From: Trichobilharzia szidati
Lineage: Eukaryota > Platyhelminthes > Trematoda > Strigeidida > Schistosomatidae
Length of the DNA: 64,000 bases
Direction of reading: 5' to 3'
NCBI GenBank assembly: GCA_944472155.2
Contig: OX235279.1
Coordinates: 149,070,199 to 149,134,198 of the forward strand
Positions 54,553 to 64,000 of the stretch are shown piece by piece. How positions within the stretch are numbered: the first letter of the stretch is position 1; every line of letters starts with the position of its first letter. The position numbers and the translations under genes are program-made. The notes under the pieces are model-generated. The model saw only the letters and a list, made by a program, of their open reading frames with translations, had not been told where the DNA came from and did no database searches.

Positions 54553-56247
54553 CTACTGACTATTTAATGAATTATAGGTGTCACGCCTAATGCTTTCTTT
54601 ATCACACAGAACACGAGCTAAGTAGGGTATGGTTGAGTTTTTGTACTTGCTGGTGCGAGCATATAGTTTTCTATATAGGCTTCTGGTTTTGCCTGATGAG
54701 ATGCAAGGGGAGAGTTGTGAGTGAAGAGGGTGGTGTGAGTTAGATAAAATGAATTTAGTCCGTTTTTCGCATGAGTCCATGTGCCTGTCGACCAGAATAT
54801 TAACAAGCTGGTTAAGTGGCACGTTGCTTACCCTGCTGACAGCCTTTAACATCCTGCGTAATATGTTATAGTCTTTCTTCAGTAGCCCGGGAAAAACTAA
54901 GGGGGAACAATAGAGAATAATAGGCAGAATGCGAGAGTTAACGAATTGTAGGAGTAAGGGTTGGGTTATACCAGAATGTTTTAACTTCTTGATGTAGAAG
55001 GTAAGACGGAATATTTTCTTAGAAATCGCTAAGATATGAGACGACCAGGAGAGATCAGCAGATAGAATGACGCCTAGGTATTTAATTTCCGATTTGGTTT
55101 CTATTTCAGTGCCGTCTATGTTGCATACCTCGTGAGAGCCAACCAGTTTGTTTAGGTCGGATTTATGCCTAAAGGTGAAATTGACTGTTTGGCATTTGGA
55201 GGGGTTTAGGGTAAGACCGTTTTCCTTGGACCACTGGCTGATTTCTGACAGAAAGCCATTAAGTTTAGAGCAGTCGCTTTGACATTTGACAGGCAAAGAT
55301 ACTGTCATGTCGTCAGCATATTTGACAAAATTAATGTCATTTGAAGATGGTAAGTCATGTAGAAAGAAAGAAAAGAGAAGTGGTGAGAGTACAACAGCTT
55401 GGGGGACACCGGCTTCAGTGAGTACAGCAGAGGATGATTTACCTTTGTATACGGTGTACTGCATTCTGTTAGAGAAGTAGGAATGCAACCAGTTAGTGAC
55501 CCAGGACTCAGTTTTTGTCAAAGAGAGCTTATTTAGGAGGAGACATCTAGGTACAGAGTCAAAAGCAGAAGTGAAGTCGAGAAACGTGCAGCGGACGTAT
55601 TTGGCATCTTTATCTAATGATGAGACGATGTTGTTGTGTGAGACGGCTGCAGCGTCTAAAGTGCTCCTACCCTGTCTATAGGCAAATTGTTTGGGGTCTT
55701 CAAAGTTTTTAAGGGAGGGTTCAAGTTTAAGAAGTATCAGTTTTTCCATAAGCTTTAGAAACGGGGAAGTGATGGCAATGGGTCTGAACTTTACGTTCTT
55801 GCCGTTTCCAGGTTTAGGGATAGGGACAATTTTAATGTCTTTCCATGCATCAGGTACGACATTTTTGGAGAAAGAAGCATTTAGGATGTTGGCTAGTGGA
55901 GAACACAAAGCATCTGCACATTGTTTTAGAACATATGCAGGTATACCATCAGGGCCAAGGCTACGTGAGGGCTTGAGCGTTTTAAGACATTTTACAACAT
56001 CGAGAGTATTAAAGTCATGAAAGTTTTCAGCTACATGATAGGTAACATTAGAAGTAGTTAAAGTAGAAGGACAGCGTATAAAAGACTGATTAAGAGCATT
56101 AATATCATAAGAGGGAAAAGCATTACAACGCTTACTATTGCCAGTAATTTCATTAAAATTTCCACATGCTGATAGGAGATTTGCAAGATAAAAGTGTATC
56201 ATTGTAGATAGCATTAAGACTTTTGATTTCAGATTTGATTTGAGCAT
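54553..56247 (-). pseudogene. CR1-type LINE reverse transcriptase (unit 1)
   Basis: A 564-residue open frame. RT blocks: LGPDGIPAYVL near 98, KFRPIAITSPFLKLMEKLI near 153, TFLDFTSAFDSVPRCLL with the motif-A Asp near 224-230, GVPQAVVLSPLLF near 280, KYADDMTVSLP with catalytic Asp pair near 309, KYLGVILSADLSWSSHI. The GVPQG box is GVPQA here, and YADD is followed by M instead of the L seen in units 2 and 3. No endonuclease domain is present. The preceding protein part (LYKSKDKLGLKKINAQ, SPISMWK) is in another frame (56153-56416), so a one-base frameshift lies at about 56158. A 3' UTR to about 54190 follows, with a TTATTA-type tail. Confidence 0.85.
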
Positions 56248-56336
56248 TAATCTTTTTGAGTCCTAACTTGTCTTTGGATTTGTATAATGTTTCTTTTTGC
56301 CTGCGTGTGGGTGTAACTCTCATCACGTGTGTTGAT

Positions 56337-56950
56337 AATATCGGCTTTTCGTTGTGGATTGGAAGCGAGTCAAGGTGTCTTGTTCTCTCATTCCTGTTTG
56401 GGTAATTTCGATCCAAACTTGTAGGAATTTGTGGAGAGATCGACCATCATACGTCTCCTGTAACCTTAGAATAATTTGAATGCTATCAAACTTGATCTTG
56501 TGATCTGATAATATAGCATGTAGAGCCTAAGGCGGGCATCTTTCCTGAATTTCGATCTACGAGTTTTCTTGTAAGTCGGTTGGCTGCCCGTGAGGTATTC
56601 ACTGATTCTAAGCTTCATTTCACGAGAGGTTTGTCCCACATATATCGCATCGCATCGCATCGCCTTGTGCACATTTTATTACATAAAGGCAACTAAGTGA
56701 TGAGTCGTGTGCAGTTTCGACACTGGTGAATTGTATTCCAGGCATGCTAAGATTTCTGCTCAATTTACTCACAAGACTCTGCACTTCGTCAGACTCCTCA
56801 TCTGGGACGAGTATATCGTCTGCATACTCTAAGCTGACGAGACTTTTCCCTGACAACTAACTAGTCAGTATTCCCTAAGTCACCGAAGTCGATCACGATC
56901 ACATGGATTAGTACAGCTATGATGAAGTTGAATAGAAGTGGAGACACTGG
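56337..56950 (-). pseudogene. Chimeric LINE RT / PLE GIY-YIG scrap (unit 2)
   Basis: Same content and junction as in unit 1: LEYADDILVPDEES (frame 56620-56856) running into the GIY-YIG block IYVGQTSREMK (frame 56466-56672). Confidence 0.7.
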
Positions 56951-58424
56951 CCAGCCACGAAGGACACCACTGGTTGTCATTCATAACTTCACATGACAAC
57001 TCTCCATTAGCTCTTACACGGCTGGATGAGTTCGAGTAGACCGAGTGAGTGAGTGGGTTGGTTGGTTGCTTGGTGCGATATACTCTCTCGTCACTGCCTT
57101 CACGGCCAGACATTACCACAGTACCTCTCGGTCGACGGAGTGGAATGACGCCTTTAGATGAAGGAATATGTCAAGCGTTGGGCGCCAATACGTGTGACTG
57201 TGTTGCAGAAGCTGTCGATGAGCGAAGAAGATATGATCGATACACCATCGTTCGTGCCTAAAGCCTGCCTGGTCTGACTGCCTAGCTAGCTGGCTGGCTG
57301 GCTACCTGCCTAGCTGCCATACTGGCTTTCACGGGTTTGTCTCTCCCGAGTTCCCTTTAGTCTGCTAATCAGGATTATGCAAGCCAGAATTTCAGATGCT
57401 ATGTCATTCAAGCTGATCCTCCTTTGATTGTTATCGCAGACAGACTTGTCTCCTTTCCCATAAACTTCCATGATCAACGATTTTCACTAGTCCAGTGGGA
57501 CTATCTCAGATTCCCACACATTACTACCTGGTTGATATCTTGGTTAACCTAGTCACTGATTCATCGCCACCATCCTGAATCACCTCTGAAGTCGTACCAC
57601 CTGATCGTGAGTGATCCCATGCTAACAGTTGGAGTAAACTCATGCTAATTCAGTCCTAGATTCGCTGACATATCAGAGTGCATGAATACTGCACAGCGGT
57701 TCACCCTCTCCTAATCTATGAGTAGGCGGACACTGGGTGAAGGTAGACAGCATGAAAACGGTAAACATTCGTGAACAAAAGTGTCTTTGTTCAGTTCTTC
57801 GTGTTGGATGAGAACTGTCGACATTTGATGTAGATTACTAGGTAGAGGAAGTGATTGAATCGATGAAGTTGCGAAGTTCCATCGATCGAGACATTGTTGC
57901 AGATGTCGAGGAATCACTCTCCTCGAAGAGGAATGTTGACATAAATGAGATTAGATTGGGGTAGTGTATGTGAGACCAGATGAAAACATGGCACCGAAGT
58001 TTACGCACATTCACTTGACCGAGATACTTTCGCATAATCAAGTACCTGAATAAATTAATATAATAATAATAATTTGCTTTATTCCAAAACAGTACATGTG
58101 ATACAGAATGGAATTCTCAGCATTTTTACTACAGTATTGCATCCAGTTAGTACATTATCAATAAATAGAATTCTACATAGATTAAGGAAATCTCAGTTCA
58201 TTATTACAACAACACATTGGCATGTCGGTAGCAAAGGTAAAGCTGAACAGTGTTTGAAGGTGTTAGAAAAGTAGGAGCTGTCATATTTACTGGCGTAAGC
58301 GAGAGAAAGAAACAAAGCAGCACATAACGGAAGAAAAGAAAAGAGAGAGAGAGAAAAGGAAAAGAAAGAAAGAAAATGTTGTACCTATAAATGATATGAG
58401 TTGGAAAGACGAGATCCAGTTGTA

Positions 58425-60119
58425 CTACTGACTATTTAATGAATTATAGGTGTCACGCCTAATGCTTTCTTTATCACACAGAACACGAGCTAAGTAGGGT
58501 ATGGTTGAGTTTTTGTACTTGCTGGTGCGAGCATATAGTTTTCTATATAGGCTTCTGGTTTTACCTGATGAGATGCAAGGGGAGAGTTGTGAGTGAAGAG
58601 GGTGGTGTGAGTTAGATAAAATGGATTTGGCCCATTTTTCACATGAGTCCATGTGCCTGTCGACCAGAATATTAACAAGCTGGTTAAGTGGCACGTTGCT
58701 TACCCTGCTGACAACCTTTAACATCCTGCGTAATATGTTATAGTCTTTCTTCAGTAGCCCGGGAAAAACTAAGGGGGAACAATAGAGAATAATAGGCAGA
58801 ATGCGAGAGTTAACGAATTGTAGGAGTAAGGGTTGGGTTATACCAGAATGTTTTAACTTCTTGATGTAGAAGGTAAGACGGAATATTTTCTTAGAAATCG
58901 CTAAGATATGAGACGACCAGGAGAGATCAGCAGATAGAATGACGCCTAGGTATTTAATTTCCGATTTGGTTTCTATTTCAGTGCCGTCTATGTTGCATAC
59001 CTCGTGAGAGCCAACCAGTTTGTTTAGGTCGGATTTATGCCTAAAGGTGAAATTGACTGTTTGGCATTTGGAGGGGTTTAGGGTAAGACCGTTTTCCTTG
59101 GACCACTGGCTGATTTCTGACAGAAAGCCATTAAGTTTAGAGCAGTCGCTTTGACATTTGACAGGCAAAGATACTGTCAGGTCGTCAGCATATTTGACAA
59201 AATTAATGTCATTTGAAGATGGTAAGTCATGTAGAAAGAAAGAAAAGAGAAGTGGGGAGAGTACAGCACCTTGGGGGACACCGGCTTCAGTGAGTACAGC
59301 AGAGGATGATTTACCTTTGTATACGGTGTACTGCATTCTGTTAGAGAAGTAGGAATGCAGCCAGTTAGTGACCCAGGACTCAGTTTTTGTCAAAGAGAGC
59401 TTATTTAGCAGGAGACATCTAGGTACAGAGTCGAAAGCAGAAGTGAAGTCGAGAAACGTGCAGCGGACGTATTTGGCACCTTTATCTAATGATGAGACGA
59501 TGTTGTTGTGTAAGACGGCTGCAGCGTCTAAAGTGCTCCTACCCTGTCTATAGGCAAATTGTTTGGGGTCTTCAAAGTTTTTAAGGGAGGGTTCAAGTTT
59601 AAGAAGTATCAGTTTTTCCATAAGCTTTAGAAACGGGGAAGTGATGGCAATGGGTCTGAACTTTACGTTCTTGCCGTTTCCAGGTTTAGGGACAGGGACA
59701 ATTTTAATGTCTTTCCATGCATCAGGTACGACATTTTTGGAGAAAGAAGCATTTAGGATGTTGGTTAGTGGAGAACACAAAGCATCTGCACATTGTTTTA
59801 GAACATATGCAGGTATACCATCAGGGCCAAGGCTACGTGAGGGCTTGAGCGTTTTAAGACATTTTAGAACATCGAGAGTATTAAAGTCATGAAAGTTTTC
59901 AGCTACATGATAGGTAACATTAGAAGTAGTTAAAGTAGAAGGACAGCGTATAAAAGACTGATTAAGAGCATTAATATCATAAGAGGGAAAAGCATTACAA
60001 CGCTTACTATTGCCAGTAATTTCATTAAAATTTCCACATGCTGATAGGAGATTTGCAAGATAAAAGTGTATCATTGTAGATAGCATTAAGACTTTTGATT
60101 TCAGATTTGATTTGAGCAT
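58425..60119 (-). pseudogene. CR1-type LINE reverse transcriptase (unit 2)
   Basis: A 564-residue frame with all RT boxes intact: KFRPIAITSPF near 153, DFTSAFDSVP near 224, GVPQGAVLSPL near 280, KYADDLTVSLP near 309. The upstream frameshift (at about 60030) is the same as in unit 1, and the endonuclease is missing. The palm could fold, but a complete, mobile LINE protein cannot be made from this copy. The long + strand frames over the same interval are antisense shadows. Confidence 0.85.
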
Positions 60120-60208
60120 TAATCTTTTTGAGTCCTAACTTGTCTTTGGATTTGTATAATGTTTCTTTTTGCCTGCGTGTGGGTGTAACTCTCATCACGT
60201 GTGTTGAT

Positions 60209-60820
60209 AATATCGGCTTTTCGTTGTGGATTGGAAGCGAGTCAAGGTGTCTTGTTCTCTCATTCCTGTTTGGGTAATTTCGATCCAAACTTGTAGGAAT
60301 TTGTGGAGAGATCGACCATCATACGTCTCCTGTAACCTTAGAATAATTTGAATGCTATCAAACTTGATCTTGTGATCTGATAATATAGCATGTAGAGCCT
60401 AAGGCGGGCATCTTTCCTGAATTTCGATCTACGAGTTTTCTTGTAAGTCGGTTGGCTGCCCGTGAGGTATTCACTGATTCTAAGCTTCATTTCACGAGAG
60501 GTTTGTCCCACATATATCGCATCGCATCGCATCGCCTTGTGCACATTTTATTACATAAAGGCAACTAAGTGATGAGTCGTGTGCAGTTTCGACACTGGTG
60601 AATTGTATTCCAGGCATGCTAAGATTTCTGCTCAATTTACTCACAAGACTCTGCACTTCGTCAGACTCCTCATCTGGGACGAGTATATCGTCTGCATACT
60701 CTAAGCTGACGAGACTTTTCCCTGACAACTAACTAGTCAGTATTCCCTAAGTCACCGAAGTCGATCACGATCACATGGATTAGTACAGCTATGATGAAGT
60801 TGAACAGAAGTGGAGACACT
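60209..60820 (-). pseudogene. Chimeric LINE RT / PLE GIY-YIG scrap (unit 3)
   Basis: Same arrangement as in units 1 and 2 (frames 60492-60728 and 60338-60544), with no visible change at the fusion point. Confidence 0.7.
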
Positions 60821-62296
60821 GGCCAGCCACGAAGGACACCACTGGTTGTCACTCATAACTTCACATGACAACTCTCCATTAGCTGTTACACGGCTGGATG
60901 AGTTCGAGTAGACCGAGTGAGTGAGTGGGTTGGTTGGTTGCTTGGTGCGATATACTCTCTCGTCACTGCCTTCACGGCCAGACATTACCACAGTACCTCT
61001 CGGTCGACGGAGTGGAATGACGCCTTTAGATGAAGGAATATGTCAAGCGTTGGGCGCCAATACGTGTGACTGTGTTGCAGAAGCTGTCGATGAGCGAAGA
61101 AGATATGATCGATACACCATCGTTCGTGCCTAAAGCCTGCCTGGTCTGACTGCCTAGCTAGCTGGCTGGCTGGCTACCTGCCTAGCTGCCATACTGGCTT
61201 TCACGGGTTTGTCTCTCCCGAGTTCCCTTCAGTCTGCTAATCAGGATTATGCAAGCCAGAATTTCAGATGCTATGTCATTCAAGCTGATCCTCCTTTGAT
61301 TGTTATCGCAGACAGACTTGTCTCCTTTCCCATAAACTTCCATGACCAACGATTTTCACCAGTCCAGTGGGACTATCTCAGATTCCCACACATTACTACC
61401 TGGTTGATATCTTTGTTAACCTAGTCACTGATTCATCGCCACCATCCTGAATCACCTCTGAAGTCGTACCACTTGATCGTGAGTGATCCCATGCTAACAG
61501 TTGGAGTAAACTCATGCTAATTCAGTCCTAGATTCGCTGACACATCAGAGTGCATGAATACTGCACAGCGGTTCACCCTCTCCTAATCTATGAGTAGGCG
61601 GACACTGGGTGAAGGTAGACAGCATGAAAACGGTAAACATTCGTGAACAAAAGTGTCTTTGTTCAGTTCTTCGTGTTGGATGAGAACTGTCGACATTTGA
61701 TGTAGATTACTAGGTAGAGGAAGTGATTGAATCGATGAAGTTGCGAAGTTCCATCGATCGAGACATTGTTGCAGATGTCGAGGAATCACTCTCCTCGAAG
61801 AGGAATGTTGACATAAATGAGATTAGATTGGGGTAGTGTATGTGAGACCAGATGAAAACATGGCACCGAAGTTTACGCACATTCACTTGACCGAGATACT
61901 TTCGCATAATCAAGTACCTGAATAAATTAATATAATAATAATAATTTGCTTTATTCCAAAACAGTACATGTGATACAGAATGGAATTCTCAGCATTTTTA
62001 CTACAGTATTGCATCCAGTTAGTACATTATCAATAAATAGAATTCTACATAGATTAAGGAAATCTCAGTTCATTATTACAACAACACATTGGCATGTCGG
62101 TAGCAAAGGTAAAGCTGAACAGTGTTTGAAGGTGTTAGAAAAGTAGGAGCTGTCATATTTACTGGCGTAAGCGAGAGAAAGAAACAAAGCAGCACATAAC
62201 GGAAGAAAAGAAAAGAGAGAGAGAGAAAAGGAAAAGAAAGAAAGAAAATGTTGTACCTATAAATGATATGAGTTGGAAAGACGAGATCCAGTTGTA

Positions 62297-63931
62297 CTAC
62301 TGACTATTTAATGAATTATAGGTGTCACGCCTAATGCTTTCTTTATCACACAGAACACGAGCTAAGTAGGGTATGGTTGAGTTTTTGTACTTGCTGGTGC
62401 GAGCATATAGTTTTCTATATAGGCTTCTGGTTTTACCTGATGAGATGCAAGGGGAGAGTTGTGAGTGAAGAGGGTGGTGTGAGTCAGATAAAATGGATTT
62501 GGCCCATTTTTCACATGAGTCCATGTGCCTGTCGACCAGAATATTAACAAGCTGGTTAAGTGGCACGTTGCTTACCCTGCTGACAACCTTTAACATCCTG
62601 CGTAATATGTTATAGTCTTTCTTCAGTAGCCCGAGAAAAACTAAGGGGGAACAATAGAGAATAATAGGCAGAATGCGAGAGTTAACGAATTGTAGGAGTA
62701 AGGGTTGGGTTATACCAGAATGTTTTAACTTCTTGATGTAGAAGGTAAGACGGAATATTTTCTTAGAAATCGCTAAGATATGAGACGACCAGGAGAGATC
62801 AGCAGATAGAATGACGCCTAGGTATTTAATTTCCGATTTGGTTTCTATTTCAGTGCCGTCTATGTTGCATACCTCGTGAGAGCCAACCAGTTTGTTTAGG
62901 TCGGATTTATGCCTAAAGGTGAAATTGACTGTTTGGCATTTGGAGGGGTTTAGGGTAAGACCGTTTTCCTTGGACCACTGGCTGATTTCTGACAGAAAGC
63001 CATTAAGTTTAGAGCAGTCGCTTTGACATTTGACAGGCAAAGATACTGTCAGGTCGTCAGCATATTTGACAAAATTAATGTCATTTGAAGATGGTAAGTC
63101 ATGTAGAAAGAAAGAAAAGAGAAGTGGGGAGAGTACAGCACCTTGGGGGACACCGGCTTCAGTGAGTACAGCAGAGGATGATTTACCTTTGTATACGGTG
63201 TACTGCTTTCTGTTAGAGAAGTAGGAATGCAACCAGTTAGTGACCCAGGACTCAGTTTTTGTCAAAGAGAGCTTATTTAGCAGGAGACATCTAGGTACAG
63301 AGTCGAAAGCAGAAGTGAAGTCGAGAAACGTGCAGCGGACGTATTTGGCACCTTTATCTAATGATGAGACGATGTTGTTGTGTAAGACGGCTGCAGCGTC
63401 TAAAGTGCTCCTACCCTGTCTATAGGCAAATTGTTTGGGGTCTTCAAAGTTTTTAAGGGAGGGTTCAAGTTTAAGAAGTATTAGTTTTTCCATAAGCTTT
63501 AGAAACGGGGAAGTGATGGCAATGGGTCTGAACTTTACGTTCTTGCCGTTTCCAGGTTTAGGGACAGGGACAATTTTAATGTCTTTCCATGCATCAGGTA
63601 CGACATTTTTGGAGAAAGAAGCATTTAGGATGTTGGTTAGTGGAGAACACAAAGCATCTGCACATTGTTTTAGAACATATGCAGGTATACCATCAGGGCC
63701 AAGGCTACGTGAGGGCTTGAGCGTTTTAAGACATTTTAGAACATCGAGAGTATTAAAGTCATGAAAGTTTTCAGCTACATGATAGGTAACATTAGAAGTA
63801 GTTAAAGTAGAAGGACAGCGTATAAAAGACTGATTAAGAGCATTAACATCATAAGAGGGAAAAGCATTACAACGCTTACTATTGCCAGTAATTTCATTAA
63901 AAGTTTCCACATGCTGATAGGAGATTTGCAT
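62297..63931 (-). pseudogene. CR1-type LINE reverse transcriptase (unit 3)
   Basis: A 544-residue frame with GVPQGAVLSPL and KYADDLTVSLP intact, very close to unit 2. One extra base at about 63903 (AAAAGTTTCC for AAAATTTCC) changes the reading frame at the start, so the frame here opens MQISYQHVETFNEITG. The upstream protein segment remains out of frame. Confidence 0.85.
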
Positions 63932-64000
63932 GATAAAAGTGTATCATTGTAGATAGCATTAAGATTTTTGATTTCAGATTTGATTTGAGCATTAATCTTT

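Larger units (their letters stand above)
52596..56336. repeat. Tandem composite unit 1
   Basis: First of three head-to-tail units, starting at AATATCGGCTTTTCGTTGTG. It is 3741 bp long, about 131 bp shorter than unit 2, because it lacks the piece running from ACGGCTGGATGAG to GGAATGACGCC (57017-57150 in unit 2). Otherwise it is nearly identical to the others. Content from left to right: a PLE GIY-YIG scrap, a LINE RT scrap, about 900 bp unassigned with a GCTGGCTGGCTGGCT run, and a CR1-type LINE on the minus strand. Confidence 0.9.
56337..60208. repeat. Tandem composite unit 2
   Basis: 3872 bp, starting at the same AATATCGG motif. It contains the 57017-57150 segment missing from unit 1. The left half carries several private substitutions relative to units 1 and 3. 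The junctions of unit 1 to 2 and of 2 to 3 are identical (CACGTGTGTTGATAATATCGG, of which the last part begins the new unit). Confidence 0.9.
60209..64000. repeat. Tandem composite unit 3 (cut by the window end)
   Basis: Offset 3872 bp from unit 2. About 80 bp are missing at the right edge, so the array may continue beyond the window. Confidence 0.9.

Noticed and set aside
54700..54740. A hammerhead at CCTGATGAGATGC inside the LINE ORF
   Set aside because: It is codon sequence (also near 32.6 kb and in the other units) with no GAAA box or helices.
55286..56020. Plus-strand frames over the LINE (also at 59158-59892 and 63030-63764)
   Set aside because: They are antisense to a recognisable reverse transcriptase and recur only because the DNA is duplicated.

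Overview
The window looks like flatworm nuclear DNA, most probably from a blood fluke (Schistosoma or a close relative). The grounds are an AT-rich background, Smα-type SINEs carrying hammerhead ribozymes, several Penelope-like element (PLE) families with GIY-YIG domains, RTE- and CR1-type LINEs, and gypsy LTR elements. The species cannot be fixed by eye. No rRNA, credible tRNA gene, bacterial operon or CRISPR array was seen.

Only one host gene is well supported: a WW-domain protein on the + strand (about 50.5-52.4 kb) whose N-terminus matches centrosomal protein CEP164. Nearly everything else is mobile DNA, mostly decayed and often nested.

Layout: 0-6.3 kb holds Smα-like relics, decayed PLE pieces and tRNA-headed SINEs. 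7-10.5 kb holds SINE family A, several copies arranged head-to-head and carrying hammerhead motifs. 10.9-13.4 kb holds an RTE relic and a PLE inserted inside another PLE. 14.8-17.4 kb holds SINE family B with a canonical hammerhead, a solo LTR and a PLE tail. 18.7-23.6 kb holds a PLE with inverted, ribozyme-bearing ends; a second, nearly intact PLE is inserted in its right end. 24-34 kb holds SINEs, LINE 3' ends and long unannotated stretches. 34.4-38.6 kb is a decayed + strand gypsy element interrupted by a 232-bp-arm fold-back insertion. 39-42 kb is a decayed minus-strand gypsy element. 44.3-47.7 kb is a long decayed RTE LINE with a solo LTR inserted in it. 48.8-49.4 kb is another LINE tail. 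From 52.6 kb to the window end there is a head-to-tail array of a composite unit of about 3.87 kb, each unit carrying a CR1-type reverse transcriptase ORF plus fused scraps of a PLE and another LINE.

A recurring theme is self-cleaving RNA. Hammerhead cores (CUGANGA ... GAAA with matching helices) occur in Smα-like repeats, in SINE families A and B, and in the terminal repeats of at least three PLE families, commonly as inverted pairs bracketing an element. Ribozymes in Smα and in PLE terminal repeats are established knowledge. The head-to-head SINE units with a conserved spacer and the family-B ribozyme are the parts most worth following up.
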